A DNA stretch of 34,768 nt. Origin: Amphritea sp. (GTDB taxonomy: Bacteria > Pseudomonadota > Gammaproteobacteria > Pseudomonadales > Balneatricaceae). Shown piece after piece: positions 8,035 through 19,709 of the stretch. Positions within the stretch are counted from its first letter, which is position 1, and each line of letters opens with the position of its first letter. The position numbers were made by a program, and so were the translations under genes. The notes under the pieces were generated by a model. It saw nothing but the letters and a program-made list of their open reading frames with translations. It did not search any database and was not told the origin of the DNA. The stretch is from NCBI GenBank assembly GCA_025800245.1, contig JAOXSA010000531.1, positions 1 through 34,768 on the forward strand, written 5' to 3'.

Positions 8035-8055
8035 AAGCACTTATGATAAGCGCTT
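8035..8055. terminator. Stem-loop downstream of aroE
   Basis: AAGCACTTAT (8035-8044) and ATAAGCGCTT (8046-8055) form a near-perfect 10-bp inverted repeat with a one-base spacer. It lies 12 bases after the aroE stop. No long T run follows on the minus strand, so it is a weak terminator candidate or a protein-binding site. Confidence 0.35.
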
Positions 8056-8066
8056 ATAAAAAGCGA

Positions 8067-9876
<1,810 letters not shown>

Positions 9877-9887
9877 CTAAAAGATGG

Positions 9888-10445
9888 TTATGCTCTGACT
9901 GGTGTGTCACTGTCCAGTCGGAAGATCTGTGTCGGCTTGGCCAGCAGCCCCAGCTCACCGGGTACGATAGCCGCCACTTTATCCTTAAAGTGAATACTTA
10001 CTTTCAACTTATCTCTTGCTGGATGGCGATCTGAATAATTAGCCGAAGTTGAAACAATCATCGATCCGAATTCATCACACAGCGATTTAACCAGTGAGTG
10101 ATCACTCACTCTTACCGCGACAGAACTATGATTACCTTTAACCCAATAGGGAATAAGGTCGTCCGGATCAGGCAGAATCCAGGTCACTGGTCCCGGCCAT
10201 GAAGCGGTTACACGCTGATAGTCTTCAAGCGCAAGATTGTCCAGTAAAGGTTTTACCTGCTGAACACTTGAGGCTACCAGAATCAGCCCTTTGTGCATCG
10301 GTCTGCGCTTGATATTCAGCAGATGCTGTACCGCGGATTCATTGAAAGGGTCACAACCCAGGCCCCAGACTGCCTCGGTCGGATAAGCAATCACACCACC
10401 CTGATGCATTGCCTGTGCAGCCTGACGAATATGCCACCAGCCCAT
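9888..10445 (-). CDS. tsaC: Threonylcarbamoyl-AMP synthase (YrdC/TsaC)
   Basis: TsaC makes threonylcarbamoyl-AMP from threonine, bicarbonate and ATP for the t6A37 modification of ANN-decoding tRNAs. The 185-residue protein has the short TsaC architecture without a Sua5 C-terminal domain. Motifs include VIAYPTEAVWGLGCDP, KRRPMHKGLILVA, WPGPVTWILP, VAVRVSDH and STSANYS. The ATG at 10445 with GAGAG nine bases upstream is preferred. A TTG three codons earlier is the alternative. It sits between dprA and hemF, as I recall for Pseudomonas, with 228 bases of apparently non-coding sequence upstream (10446-10673). Confidence 0.95.
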   Translation of the reverse strand: MGWWHIRQAAQAMHQGGVIAYPTEAVWGLGCDPFNESAVQHLLNIKRRPMHKGLILVASSVQQVKPLLDNLALEDYQRVTASWPGPVTWILPDPDDLIPYWVKGNHSSVAVRVSDHSLVKSLCDEFGSMIVSTSANYSDRHPARDKLKVSIHFKDKVAAIVPGELGLLAKPTQIFRLDSDTPVRA

Positions 10446-10673
10446 GATACTCAACTCTCTTCGTTATTCGCTTTAGTCCGCTTCGCTTCCACCAGTCATT
10501 TGCTACGGCTGAATCAGGACCGGCTGACAGCAGCTTAGCTGACGAACCAGACCGAAACCCGACTAAAGCGCTTAAATTGGCAGGAAAACGAGGCAAACTA
10601 CTCTAAAAGAGGGAGGCTTTCAACCACGCATAAAGTCGGTATTCAATCTCCGATACACAACCCAATACCCTAT

Positions 10674-11813
10674 TCAGACACAGCGGATATAGCCTTCGGG
10701 CTGGCGGGCAATAAACCCCTTCAGCTCCATTGCCACCAGCAGCGACATCAACTCACCGGTACTGCGACCGGTCCGGTCTACCAGAGTTTCCAGCGTACAG
10801 ATTTCATAGCCCATATACTCCAGCAGCCAGGCCTCTTCTGCAGAGAAGTGACTGCTTTCAGGCTCCGGCCTTAATTCTTCGATCTGGTAACCGGCCAGTA
10901 TCGCGCCAAGCGATTCAATAATATGCGTAGTGGTTTCCACCAGCTGCGCCCCTTCACGAATCAGGGTATGACAGCCATGACTTTGCGGGTTATTCAATGC
11001 TCCGGGCAGGGCGAACACTTCTCGCCCTTGCTCCAACGCCAGCCGGGCTGTAATTAACGAGCCGCTGCGCTGAGTTGCTTCGACCACCAGCACCCCGGCA
11101 CTCAGCCCACTGATAATCCGGTTGCGACGAGGGAAATTATGGGGCAGCGGCGCCATGTTGAGAGGGTATTCAGAAACCAGTGCGCCATCACACTCAACAA
11201 TGTCCTGTGCCAGTTGAAGATGCTGTTTAGGGTAGATATTCGCTAACCCGGAACCCAGCACTGCCACGGTAGGCTTTCCAAGCTCCACAGAGGCGCTGTG
11301 AGCAACGCCATCGATACCCCTCGCCAAACCACTCGTAACAACGATTCCAGCGCCTGAAAGAGCTCTGGCGAAGTCGTTTCCAACCTGCATTCCGTTACGA
11401 CTGGCAGAACGGCTGCCAATAATGGCAATCTGCGGCAGATGCAGGGCGGTAATACTGCCCTTTACATAGAGCAGAAGCGGAGGATCACTGATCTCTCTTA
11501 ACAGCGCAGGATAGTCCCCGCAGCCCAGCGTCAGGATATGATGATCGGTTTCAGTCAACCATTCAGAGATCTGCTCTAATGCCCGGGGCTCCGGCCAGCA
11601 ACCCGACTGGTAAGCCCGGATCGCATCGACGGTCTTATCAGGCAGACGCAACTGCTGCATCTCTGCCACAGACATGGACAAACAGCGAAACGGATCATCG
11701 TCAAAGTGTTGCAGAAGTTTCAGGGAGGTCCGGCAGCCAATACCGGGGAGTTCTGACAGTGCTATCCATGCACGGTAATAGGAAAGATCGAACAGATCAC
11801 ATTTTGTAGCCAT
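10674..11813 (-). CDS. dprA: DNA-processing protein DprA (Smf)
   Basis: DprA binds incoming single-stranded DNA and loads RecA during natural transformation. The 379-residue product has an N-terminal helical SAM-like region (about 1-90) and a Rossmann-like core with IIGSRSASRNG, VVTSGLARGIDGVAH, VAVLGSGL and NFPRRNRIISGLS motifs. A C-terminal winged helix (about 320-379) follows. The ATG at 11813 has AAGGAG seven bases upstream. It follows the LysM gene by 71 bases on the same strand, probably in one operon. Presence of dprA alone does not prove competence. Confidence 0.96.
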   Translation of the reverse strand: MATKCDLFDLSYYRAWIALSELPGIGCRTSLKLLQHFDDDPFRCLSMSVAEMQQLRLPDKTVDAIRAYQSGCWPEPRALEQISEWLTETDHHILTLGCGDYPALLREISDPPLLLYVKGSITALHLPQIAIIGSRSASRNGMQVGNDFARALSGAGIVVTSGLARGIDGVAHSASVELGKPTVAVLGSGLANIYPKQHLQLAQDIVECDGALVSEYPLNMAPLPHNFPRRNRIISGLSAGVLVVEATQRSGSLITARLALEQGREVFALPGALNNPQSHGCHTLIREGAQLVETTTHIIESLGAILAGYQIEELRPEPESSHFSAEEAWLLEYMGYEICTLETLVDRTGRSTGELMSLLVAMELKGFIARQPEGYIRCV

Positions 11814-11884
11814 TGGACACTCCTTGTCCGACTGCCGCCAGTCAGAATTCCTGACCGGCGGTACAACGTACTAGGGCATGAGGA

Positions 11885-12931
11885 TCACTGTGGGTTCCGC
11901 ACCTCATCGCCCACGGAAATAATATTTGTAGCATTCAGGATCAGGGCATAGCTGACCTTATCATAGGCTTTAAATACCATCATCTGACCGGATTTTTCAG
12001 AAGGCAGAATGATCAGCTCTTTAGTGACCGGATCTTTCAGTCGCTCACCCGTCTTGAAGATGGTCAGCACATGCCCTGACTCCAGACCTTCGCGGGCGCC
12101 CTGACTAATGGCAACAACGTCATACTGACCGGCCTGACGTACACCGCGCAGCACAGACAGAATCTTACCGTTAATCTCATCCTGAGCAGCAGAAGGGTAG
12201 AAGATCGACTGAATTTCTTCAGTCTGAGTCGGGTATACACGGTCCAGAGAGCCGATCTCTTCACGGGTCTTACGCAGATCCAGAGTAATAATATCCTCTG
12301 CACGGGCGTGAATAACCCCCTCACCAATTTTGAACAGCTCATAACCCAGTGATTCACCGGATTCAGGATCAACATATTCACGGGCCGGACGATAGATGTT
12401 CTGGCGGGAATGATCAGCCACCAGCTCACCCCGGGCATAAACACGGTCACCGGCACCGGCCACAATGCGGTTATCCACACTACCGACAATATACGGGGCA
12501 CTGGTCAGCTCATCGGAATCCAGCACGATGTTATCGGACAGGAAACTGATAATGTCTTTCAGCGGAATCGCCGGAATAGCATCTTTCAGCGGCGATACTT
12601 TAGCGCGCGGGCTCAGGCGCAGGATACCGTCATTCACCACCAGTCTTGGCTGGCCATCCACCCATTTCAGGGTCAGCACATCGCCAGGATAGATCAGATG
12701 CGGGTTATCGATCTGCTGGTTATAACCCCAGAGCTGAGGCCACTTCCAGGGGGACTTCAGGAACATGCCCGAGATATCCCACAAAGTATCGCCTTTGACT
12801 ACAGTATAGGTTTTCGGATGGTTCTCCTGCAGCGCGAGAGTGTCTTTGCGAACATCCGCCTGAACCGGGGATACAAGACTCAAACACACCATTAAACTGC
12901 CCAGTACGCCTGCTACCAGTTTTTTCATCAT
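11885..12931 (-). CDS. Exported LysM domain protein
   Basis: A 348-residue exported protein. The start MMKKLVAGVLGSLMVCLSLV forms a signal peptide likely cut after VQA (about residue 25). One LysM domain (about 41-90, YTVVKGDTLWDISGMFLKSPWKWPQLW ... YPGDVLTL; shown in parts) predicts peptidoglycan binding in the periplasm. The remaining 250 residues are a conserved beta-rich region of unknown role. The homologue next to dprA is conserved in position in pseudomonads, from memory. AAAGGA is four bases before the first ATG (12931) and seven before a second (12928), so the start is uncertain by one codon. It is divergent from def. Confidence 0.9.
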   Translation of the reverse strand: MMKKLVAGVLGSLMVCLSLVSPVQADVRKDTLALQENHPKTYTVVKGDTLWDISGMFLKSPWKWPQLWGYNQQIDNPHLIYPGDVLTLKWVDGQPRLVVNDGILRLSPRAKVSPLKDAIPAIPLKDIISFLSDNIVLDSDELTSAPYIVGSVDNRIVAGAGDRVYARGELVADHSRQNIYRPAREYVDPESGESLGYELFKIGEGVIHARAEDIITLDLRKTREEIGSLDRVYPTQTEEIQSIFYPSAAQDEINGKILSVLRGVRQAGQYDVVAISQGAREGLESGHVLTIFKTGERLKDPVTKELIILPSEKSGQMMVFKAYDKVSYALILNATNIISVGDEVRNPQ

Positions 12932-13005
12932 CAAATCCTTTCTAAGACCGCTGCATTTTTAGGAGTCTATAACAGTATCGGCAATACATTGCCCATCTAT
13001 ATCAG

Positions 13006-13011
13006 TATAAT
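13006..13011 (+). promoter_or_regulatory. Candidate -10 for the def-fmt-rsmB-trkAH operon
   Basis: A consensus TATAAT lies 60 bases before the def start. No good -35 hexamer is visible at 17 bases. Arms CCCAT (12992-12996) and ATGGG (13010-13014) flank it. It is the best promoter candidate in the gap between the LysM gene and def. Confidence 0.4.
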
Positions 13012-13070
13012 GGGTAGATTATTGATTCTTGCGCGCCTTTTTTTCAACCTTTTCTTTTGATGTTGCAACC

Positions 13071-13577
13071 ATGGCATTACTTCCTATTCTCGAATTTCCC
13101 GATCCGCGTCTGCGTACAGTGGCAGAGCCTGTAACCGAATTTAACGATGAACTGCGTCAGCTGGTTAAAGATATGTTTGAAACCATGTATGACGCACCCG
13201 GAATTGGTCTGGCAGCGACTCAGATCAATGCTCACCAGCGTATCATCACCATCGATGTATCTGAAGATAAGGATCAGCCACTGGTTGTGATCAATCCTCA
13301 GGTTGAACCGCTGACTGACGAAACAGAAAAAATGCAGGAAGGCTGCCTGTCGGTACCGGGCTTCTACGAAGATGTTGTTCGTCCGAACCGCATCCGCCTG
13401 ACCGCCCAGAACGAAAAGGGTGAGGAATATACCCTTGAAGCCGACGATCTGCTGGCAGTGTGTATCCAGCACGAGATCGATCATCTGGATGGCAAACTGT
13501 TCGTTGATTACCTGTCGCCGCTGAAGCGTAACCGCATCCGCAGCAAGCTGGAAAAACTTCATCGCCAACGTGTCTGA
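13071..13577 (+). CDS. def: Peptide deformylase
   Basis: Def removes the formyl group from the initiator Met of new proteins. The 168-residue product has all three family motifs: GIGLAATQ (44-51), EGCLS with metal ligand Cys92, and HEIDH with metal ligands His134 and His138 and catalytic Glu135. The frame is open upstream, but [15 protein letters not shown] is the usual start, at ATG 13071. Its ribosome site is weak. It heads a plus-strand operon and overlaps an alternative GTG start of fmt. The pairing with fmt is functional because Fmt adds the formyl group that Def removes. Confidence 0.97.
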   Translation: MALLPILEFPDPRLRTVAEPVTEFNDELRQLVKDMFETMYDAPGIGLAATQINAHQRIITIDVSEDKDQPLVVINPQVEPLTDETEKMQEGCLSVPGFYEDVVRPNRIRLTAQNEKGEEYTLEADDLLAVCIQHEIDHLDGKLFVDYLSPLKRNRIRSKLEKLHRQRV

Positions 13578-13584
13578 GAAACCG

Positions 13585-14544
13585 ATGTCTGACAGCGCTA
13601 AACAACTCCGCATTCTGTTTGCCGGCACACCTGATTTTGCCGCAGCCAGCCTTCAGGCCCTGCTGGATCAGGGTTACAACGTTATCGGCGTCTATACTCA
13701 ACCGGACCGTCCGGCTGGCCGGGGCCGTAAACTGACCCCGAGCCCGGTCAAGAAAGTTGCCCTGGAGCATGACCTGCCTGTTTATCAGCCGCTGAATTTT
13801 AAAGCGGAAGAGGACCGGTCGGAGCTCCAGAATCTGAATGCCGATCTGATGATTGTTGCCGCCTACGGCCTGCTGCTGCCGCAGCCAGTGCTGGATGCTC
13901 CACGACTGGGTTGCGTCAATATCCATGCATCATTGCTGCCACGCTGGCGCGGCGCTGCGCCAATCCATCGTTCGCTACTGGCAGGCGATGCTGAAACCGG
14001 CATCACCATTATGCAGATGGATATCGGTCTGGATACCGGCGACATGCTGTGGAAAAAAGCCTGTGACATTCTGCCAACAGACAGTAGTGGTGAACTGCAC
14101 GATCGCCTGGCGGTACTGGGCGCTGAAGCAATGCTGGAAAGCCTTCCGGGTATTGCAGAGCAGAGCCTTACAGCCGAAAAACAGAACGATGAACTGGCCT
14201 GTTACGCCCATAAGCTTGAAAAAGCGGAAGGCGAGATTAACTGGAATAACAGCGCTGCTGACATCGCTCTGCAGGTCCGTGGTCTGAGTCCCTGGCCAGT
14301 TGCCTACACACAGCTGAATGACGCCACCATGCGCATCTGGAAAGCGGAAGCCACTGAGCAATCCTGCGCCGATGCTGCCCCTGGTACAGTAATCAGCACC
14401 GATAAAAAAGCGATCTACGTCGCGACATCCGACTGCGCGGTGAAACTACTGCACATTCAGCTTCCGGGCAGTAAAGCAATGGAAGTCAGTGCCGTACTGA
14501 ACTCCAAGAAAGAGTTGTTTGTCACCGGTACTCAGCTAGGCTGA
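13585..14544 (+). CDS. fmt: Methionyl-tRNA formyltransferase
   Basis: Fmt formylates Met-tRNAi with 10-formyl-tetrahydrofolate. The 319-residue product has the N-terminal hydrolase fold with LRILFAGTPDFAA, TQPDRPAGRGRKL and the catalytic region GCVNIHASLLPRWRGAAPI followed by MDIGLDTGDML. The C-terminal OB-like domain (about 205-319) binds tRNA. The ATG at 13585 gives MSDSAKQLRILF, matching the family. A GTG at 13570 inside the def stop region would add five residues. It follows def by seven bases and precedes rsmB by six, so the three genes are probably co-transcribed. Confidence 0.96.
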   Translation: MSDSAKQLRILFAGTPDFAAASLQALLDQGYNVIGVYTQPDRPAGRGRKLTPSPVKKVALEHDLPVYQPLNFKAEEDRSELQNLNADLMIVAAYGLLLPQPVLDAPRLGCVNIHASLLPRWRGAAPIHRSLLAGDAETGITIMQMDIGLDTGDMLWKKACDILPTDSSGELHDRLAVLGAEAMLESLPGIAEQSLTAEKQNDELACYAHKLEKAEGEINWNNSAADIALQVRGLSPWPVAYTQLNDATMRIWKAEATEQSCADAAPGTVISTDKKAIYVATSDCAVKLLHIQLPGSKAMEVSAVLNSKKELFVTGTQLG

Positions 14545-14550
14545 TATTTG

Positions 14551-15843
14551 ATGAATATACGCGCCCTGGCCGCCCGTACGCTGACCCCTGTTATCGGCTG
14601 TAAAGAGTCACTGAATACCGCACTGCCACGCAGCCTGGAAAACTGTCCGGACAACGAAAGAGCGCTGCTCCAGCAGATCTGCTATGGCACCATGCGCTCT
14701 CTGCCCCGACTTCAGTGCCTGGCAAGACAACTGCTTAAGAAGCCTTTCAAACCTCAGGATCGGGACGTTGAAGCCCTGCTACTGTGTGGCCTGTATCAAC
14801 TGCTTGAGATGCGTATTCCGGCGCATGCAACGCTGAGTGAAACCGTCGAAGCGGCAGATAAGCTTAAGAAAGGCTGGGCAAAAGGGCTCCTGAACGCCGT
14901 TTTGCGCCGGGTACAGCGTGAACAGTCGGAACTCGAGGCGCAACTTCAGTCTGAGCCGGAATTCCACTACAACCACCCGCAATGGTTTATCAGCAAGCTG
15001 CAGCACAATTGGCCCGACCACTGGCAGCAGATTCTGGAACAGAATAATCAGCAGCCGCCCATGACACTGCGGGTAAACACGCAGCAGATATCCCGTGAAG
15101 ACTATCTGAAGCAACTGGTCGATAACGAGTTGCCAGCTCATGCGACCGCTTATGCGGATTCTGCAATCACCCTGCAGCAGGCTGTGGATGTGAATCTGTT
15201 ACCAGGTTTCAGTGATGGCGCTGTCAGCGTTCAGGACGAAGCGGCTCAGCTGAGTGCCTTCTTACTGGATCTGCAACCGGGTCAACGGGTACTGGATGCC
15301 TGTGCCGCTCCCGGTGGCAAGCTCTGTCACATTCTTGAGCATCAGCCCGATCTGAATGAAGTTGTAGCAATTGAGCTGGAGCAGGGCAGAGCGGCCCGGA
15401 TTTATGAGAACCTTGAGCGACTGAAGCTTAACGCTCAGGTCATTGTGGACGATGCCAGCAGTGATAGCTGGTTTGATGGCAACAGCTTTGACCGCATTCT
15501 GGTGGACGCGCCCTGTTCTGCAACAGGTGTTATTCGCCGTAATCCGGACATCAAACAGCTACGCCAGAGTGAAGATATCAAAGCACTGGCCGATCTGCAG
15601 ATTAAGATTCTGCAAAACTGCTGGAACATGCTGAAACCCGGTGGCCGACTGGTATACGCCACCTGCTCCATCTTCCCACAGGAAAACGAGCGGGTAGTGG
15701 AACGCTTTCTGAAATTGCAGGACAATGCTGAGCATCAGGTCATTGAAGCGGACTGGGGCATAGAACGCCCTTACGGCCGTCAGTTGTTCCCTCAACCAGA
15801 AGGGCATGACGGTTTCTATTACGCGGTACTGATTAAACAGTGA
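14551..15843 (+). CDS. rsmB: 16S rRNA (cytosine-967-C5)-methyltransferase
   Basis: RsmB (Fmu/Sun) methylates C967 of 16S rRNA using SAM. The 430-residue product starts with the NusB-like RNA-binding domain (about 1-140), as in the family. The Rossmann methyltransferase domain has VLDACAAPGGKLCHIL for SAM binding, DAPCSATGVIRRNPDIK with the first conserved Cys, and YATCSIFPQENE with the second. The two Cys are the release and nucleophile residues known for 5-methylcytosine RNA methyltransferases. The ATG at 14551 is preceded by a TTG codon in frame, which is a less likely start. Confidence 0.96.
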   Translation: MNIRALAARTLTPVIGCKESLNTALPRSLENCPDNERALLQQICYGTMRSLPRLQCLARQLLKKPFKPQDRDVEALLLCGLYQLLEMRIPAHATLSETVEAADKLKKGWAKGLLNAVLRRVQREQSELEAQLQSEPEFHYNHPQWFISKLQHNWPDHWQQILEQNNQQPPMTLRVNTQQISREDYLKQLVDNELPAHATAYADSAITLQQAVDVNLLPGFSDGAVSVQDEAAQLSAFLLDLQPGQRVLDACAAPGGKLCHILEHQPDLNEVVAIELEQGRAARIYENLERLKLNAQVIVDDASSDSWFDGNSFDRILVDAPCSATGVIRRNPDIKQLRQSEDIKALADLQIKILQNCWNMLKPGGRLVYATCSIFPQENERVVERFLKLQDNAEHQVIEADWGIERPYGRQLFPQPEGHDGFYYAVLIKQ

Positions 15844-15878
15844 ACGCGATAGCGCCACTGATCGGAGACGGATAAAAG

Positions 15879-17255
15879 ATGAAGATTATTATTCTCGGGG
15901 CAGGTCAGGTAGGCGGTACGCTGGCTGAGAACCTGGCCAGTGAAGCGAATGATATTACCGTTGTCGATACCGACATAGGCCGCCTGCGAGAGTTGCAGGA
16001 CCGGTTGGATATCCGCACTGTCGAAGGTAAAGCCTCCTATCCGACCATCCTCGAACAAGCCGGCGCGCGGGACGCCGACATGCTGATCGCCGTTACCAAC
16101 AGCGACGAAGTAAATATGATCGGCTGTCAGGTCGCCCAGACTCTGTTTAACACCCCGACCAAGATCGCCCGTGTCCGTGAGCACGACTATCTGCGCAAGA
16201 ACAAAGCGATCTTCACCGACAAATCGATCCCGATTGACGTACTGATCAGCCCGGAAGAGCTGGTAACCAAGCACGTACGCCGCCTGATTGAGCACCCCGG
16301 AGCACTTCAGGTGCTCGACTTTGCTGACGGCATCGCTCAGTTGGTTGCCGTAAAGGCCTATTACGGCGGTCCTCTGGTGGGTCGTGAGATCTCCTTCCTG
16401 CGCGCCCACATGCCTGCGGTCGATACCCGGGTAGCAGCAATCTTCCGCCAGGGCAGCCCGATCATTCCGAAAGGGGATACGGTGATTGAGGCCGACGATG
16501 AAGTGTTCTTTATCGCTGCGAAAAAAGATATTCGCGCCGTAATGAGCGAGCTGCGTCGCCTGGACAGGCCCTACAAGCGCATCATTATCGCTGGCGGCGG
16601 CAACATCGGTGCACGACTGGCGAACAAGATCGAAAACGATTATCAGGTCAAAATCATCGAACGGGACATCCGTCGCTGTAACAGCCTGGCTAAGCGCCTC
16701 GATAACACCATCGTGCTGCACGGCAGCGCCTCAGATAAAGAGCTATTGCTGGAAGAGAACATCGAAGATACCGATGTTTTCTGCGCCCTCACCAATGATG
16801 ATGAGGCGAACATCATGGCTTCCATGCTGGCAAAACGCCTGGGCGCACGCACAGTAATGACCCTGATTAACAATCCGGCTTATGTCGATCTGGTGCAGGG
16901 TGGGGTGATCGATATTGCGATTTCACCACAACAAACCACCATCGGCAGCCTGCTGACCCACGTACGCCGCGGTGACGTCGCGGCGGTGCACTCCCTGCGC
17001 CGTGGCGCTGCAGAGGCACTGGAAGCGGTTGCACACGGCGACAAACGCAGTTCCAAAGTAGTCGGCAAGGCGATTGAAGAGATCGACCTGCCATCCGGCA
17101 CAACCATCGGGGCCATTGTGCGCAACGATGAAGTACTGATCGCCCATGATGATGTGGTGGTTGAAAATGATGACCACGTAATCCTGTTCCTGGTCGATAA
17201 ACGTAAGATCGGCGAAGTCGAGCGACTGTTCCAGGTCGGCCTGGGCTTCTTCTGA
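15879..17255 (+). CDS. trkA: Trk potassium uptake regulatory subunit TrkA
   Basis: TrkA is the peripheral, NAD(H)-binding subunit that gates the TrkH potassium channel. The 458-residue product has the duplicated RCK layout of proteobacterial TrkA. The first nucleotide-binding motif is [11 protein letters not shown] (3-13) and the second is [13 protein letters not shown] (about 233-245). Each is followed by a TrkA_C domain (about 140-225 and 370-455). The ATG has GGAGACGG about eight bases upstream. It is 24 bases ahead of trkH, and both genes encode one complex at the inner membrane. Confidence 0.97.
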   Translation: MKIIILGAGQVGGTLAENLASEANDITVVDTDIGRLRELQDRLDIRTVEGKASYPTILEQAGARDADMLIAVTNSDEVNMIGCQVAQTLFNTPTKIARVREHDYLRKNKAIFTDKSIPIDVLISPEELVTKHVRRLIEHPGALQVLDFADGIAQLVAVKAYYGGPLVGREISFLRAHMPAVDTRVAAIFRQGSPIIPKGDTVIEADDEVFFIAAKKDIRAVMSELRRLDRPYKRIIIAGGGNIGARLANKIENDYQVKIIERDIRRCNSLAKRLDNTIVLHGSASDKELLLEENIEDTDVFCALTNDDEANIMASMLAKRLGARTVMTLINNPAYVDLVQGGVIDIAISPQQTTIGSLLTHVRRGDVAAVHSLRRGAAEALEAVAHGDKRSSKVVGKAIEEIDLPSGTTIGAIVRNDEVLIAHDDVVVENDDHVILFLVDKRKIGEVERLFQVGLGFF

Positions 17256-17279
17256 GTATCGGGTAAGTAGAGAGCACGC

Positions 17280-18728
17280 ATGCACTATAAAGTCATTCTC
17301 AGAATACTCGGCCTGCTGCTGATGATCTTCAGCATCTCCATGCTGCCTCCGGTCGCTATCTCTTACTTCTATGATGATGGCGCCCATCTGGCCTTTTTAT
17401 CCGCCTTCTCGATCACACTGATGACAGGATTTGTGATCTGGGCACCGGTATACAGAGTCCGGCAGGATCTGCGCACCCGGGATGGCTTTCTGGTCACCGT
17501 CCTGTTCTGGGCGGTACTGGGCATCTTCGGTTCGATTCCACTGATGCTGGCCGAAGCAACCAGCCTGAGTGTTGTGGATGCTGTGTTTGAGTCGATTTCA
17601 GGACTGACCACCACCGGTGCGACAGTCATTACCGGCATCGATTATCTGCCACAGTCTATTCTGTTCTACCGCCAGCAACTGCAATGGCTAGGGGGCATGG
17701 GGATCATCGTTCTTGCGGTGGCCATTCTGCCAATGCTCGGCATCGGTGGTATGCAGCTCTACCGTGCAGAAACACCCGGGCCGGTAAAAGACAGTAAACT
17801 GACACCCCGTATTACAGAAACCGCCAAGGCACTCTGGTATATCTATCTGTCTCTGACCATAGCCTGCGCGCTGGGTTACTGGATGGCGGGCATGACCCTG
17901 TTTGATGCCATTGGCCACAGCTTCTCTACCGTGGCAATCGGCGGTTTCTCAACCCATGATGCCAGCATCGGATACTTTGACAGCCCGGCGATCGAAGCGA
18001 TCTGTACCTTCTTTATGGTCATTTCCGCGGTTAACTTCGGCCTGCACTTTTTCGCCTGGCGTCAGCGCACCCTGACCCATTATTTTCAGGACCCTGAGTT
18101 TAAGTTTTATCTGTCCATTCTCGCCAGCATCACCGTACTGGCAGCAGCAGTTCTGATCGCAACAGAAACCTATGCTCCGGGTGAATCGATCCGTAAAGCC
18201 GTGTTTGAAGTTGTCTCCATTGCCACCACCACAGGCTTTGCTACTGCTGACTTTGCCCAATGGCCAGTTATGCTGCCTTTCCTGTTGTTTGTTGCGGCGT
18301 TTGCCGGTGGCTGTGCTGGCTCCACCGGCGGCGGTATGAAGGTTATTCGTATTCTGCTGATCCTGAAGCAGGGCTCCAGAGAGATTAAGCGCCTGATCCA
18401 TCCTAACGCGGTTATACCGGTCAAGTTCGGCAGCAAACCGATCTCCGACCGGGTACTGGAAGCGGTGTGGGGCTTCTTCTCCGTCTATCTGATCGTATTT
18501 GTGGTAATGCTGATCATTCTGCTGGGCACCGGACTGGATCAGGTCACCGCCTGGTCAGCGGTGGGCGCAACACTGAATAACCTGGGCCCGGGTCTGGGGC
18601 AGGTCGCCGCTCACTATGGCGATCTGAACGAACCTGCCAAGTGGGTACTGTGTTTCGCTATGTTGCTCGGTCGACTGGAAGTATTCACCCTGCTGGTTCT
18701 CTTCACACCGGCGTTCTGGAAGCGCTAA
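17280..18728 (+). CDS. trkH: Trk potassium transporter membrane subunit
   Basis: TrkH forms the potassium-conducting dimer in the inner membrane. The 482-residue protein has 10 or more hydrophobic segments and the four pore-loop repeats. The filter-like sequences are SGLTTTGATV, STVAIGGFST, ATTTGFATADF and NNLGPGLG. CAGSTGGGMKVIRI is the conserved segment after the third repeat, next to the intramembrane gate region. The ATG at 17280 has an AGAGAG-like site. It is the last gene of the def-fmt-rsmB-trkA-trkH run and is followed by a strong terminator. I call it TrkH rather than TrkG from the chromosome context only. Confidence 0.96.
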   Translation: MHYKVILRILGLLLMIFSISMLPPVAISYFYDDGAHLAFLSAFSITLMTGFVIWAPVYRVRQDLRTRDGFLVTVLFWAVLGIFGSIPLMLAEATSLSVVDAVFESISGLTTTGATVITGIDYLPQSILFYRQQLQWLGGMGIIVLAVAILPMLGIGGMQLYRAETPGPVKDSKLTPRITETAKALWYIYLSLTIACALGYWMAGMTLFDAIGHSFSTVAIGGFSTHDASIGYFDSPAIEAICTFFMVISAVNFGLHFFAWRQRTLTHYFQDPEFKFYLSILASITVLAAAVLIATETYAPGESIRKAVFEVVSIATTTGFATADFAQWPVMLPFLLFVAAFAGGCAGSTGGGMKVIRILLILKQGSREIKRLIHPNAVIPVKFGSKPISDRVLEAVWGFFSVYLIVFVVMLIILLGTGLDQVTAWSAVGATLNNLGPGLGQVAAHYGDLNEPAKWVLCFAMLLGRLEVFTLLVLFTPAFWKR

Positions 18729-18782
18729 GCTCATTTAACAAGAGCCCACATAACAGGCGCTCGGACTAACAAAGCAGCCAAT

Positions 18783-18807
18783 AAAAAAGGGCCTGAAGGC
18801 CCTTTTT
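18783..18807. terminator. Bidirectional rho-independent terminator
   Basis: GGGCCT (18789-18794) and AGGCCC (18797-18802) form a GC stem with an A6 run before and T5 after, so it can work in both directions. It sits between the convergent trkH and acyltransferase genes, ending 18 bases before the acyltransferase stop. Confidence 0.9.
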
Positions 18808-18824
18808 AACTTTGTAGTTACTAC

Positions 18825-19709
18825 TCAGTAGATCTTTCCGCCATCCGGACGGCGCTCAAATCGCTTATACTCCCATTGATACTGTTCCGGTATTTCCCGG
18901 ACACAACGCTCAACTTCTGCATTCATAGCCGCTGCTGACACTTCCACATCTTTGCTATTCACGGCATCATCAGCCCGACTAAAGTGGATTTCGAAACCGC
19001 TGCCATCCTCTAAGCGTCGGGCATATCCGGACACCACAATCGCCCCTGTCTGAGCCGCCAATTGAGGCAGCAGTTTCATTGTGTACGCATCAGTACCAAA
19101 AAACGGCGCAAACACACCACTACCTTTCTCGGCCTCCTGATCAGGCAGAATCCCCAATACCTGTCCAGCACGCAACGCCTTGATCGCCATTCTGACGCCT
19201 TTGACATTAGCCGGTGCCAGAGTAGCGCCAATACGCTCCCTGCGATCACGAATCAGTTTATCCAGAGCGGCTAAGCGGGGCGGGCGATACATGGCCGTTA
19301 ATGGAAGTCGCCTTCCGATATAGAGCCCTAAAATCTCCCAGTTACCCAGGTGCGGCGCGATAATAATAACCCCTTTACCCTGATTCAGAGCATCGGTCAT
19401 CACCTCTTCATTATGCACTTTTCGTACTTTCGATAACGTGCGCTCCGGCGACCACATCCAGGCCACCCCCATTTCCAGGGCAACCTTCCCGGTCTCAACC
19501 ATGCTGGATCTGACAAGTTCTTCACGTTCAGACGGAGACAGTTCCGGAAAGCAAAGATCTATATTTTTGCGGGTGACCCGCATCGGTTTCGAACTGCCTT
19601 TACTCAGACGGCGACCAATAAACGCCCCCAGAGCCTGAGCCCATTTGAGGGGCAACAGAGACACGAGATAGAGTAGAGCAATTGCCAGCTGGCCTTTTAG
19701 ATGTTTCAC
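18825..19709 (-). CDS. LpxL/HtrB-type lipid A biosynthesis acyltransferase
   Basis: This enzyme family transfers a secondary acyl chain from acyl-ACP to lipid A precursors at the inner membrane. The 294-residue product has an N-terminal membrane anchor (about 7-25), the catalytic HX4E motif as APHLGNWE with His120 and Glu125, AMYRPPRL, and GILPDQEAEKGSGVFAPFFG. The start is GTG at 19709. A TAA lies in frame four codons upstream and no ATG is available, so the start codon falls in the middle of a TTTCACGTGAAA palindrome that matches parS. AAAGG lies six bases upstream. It is the homologue of the acyltransferase next to glyQS in Pseudomonas, from memory. LpxL versus LpxM specificity is not decided. 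Confidence 0.92.
   Translation of the reverse strand: MKHLKGQLAIALLYLVSLLPLKWAQALGAFIGRRLSKGSSKPMRVTRKNIDLCFPELSPSEREELVRSSMVETGKVALEMGVAWMWSPERTLSKVRKVHNEEVMTDALNQGKGVIIIAPHLGNWEILGLYIGRRLPLTAMYRPPRLAALDKLIRDRRERIGATLAPANVKGVRMAIKALRAGQVLGILPDQEAEKGSGVFAPFFGTDAYTMKLLPQLAAQTGAIVVSGYARRLEDGSGFEIHFSRADDAVNSKDVEVSAAAMNAEVERCVREIPEQYQWEYKRFERRPDGGKIY

Noticed and set aside
10469-10570. Inverted repeat CGCTTTAGTC / GACTAAAGCG upstream of tsaC
   Set aside because: The ten-base arms are 82 bases apart with no promoter or hairpin logic; probably chance.
15819-16721. 300-codon minus-strand frame opposite rsmB/trkA
   Set aside because: It is fully covered by trkA and the end of rsmB, which have clear family motifs; the translated frame has no family features.
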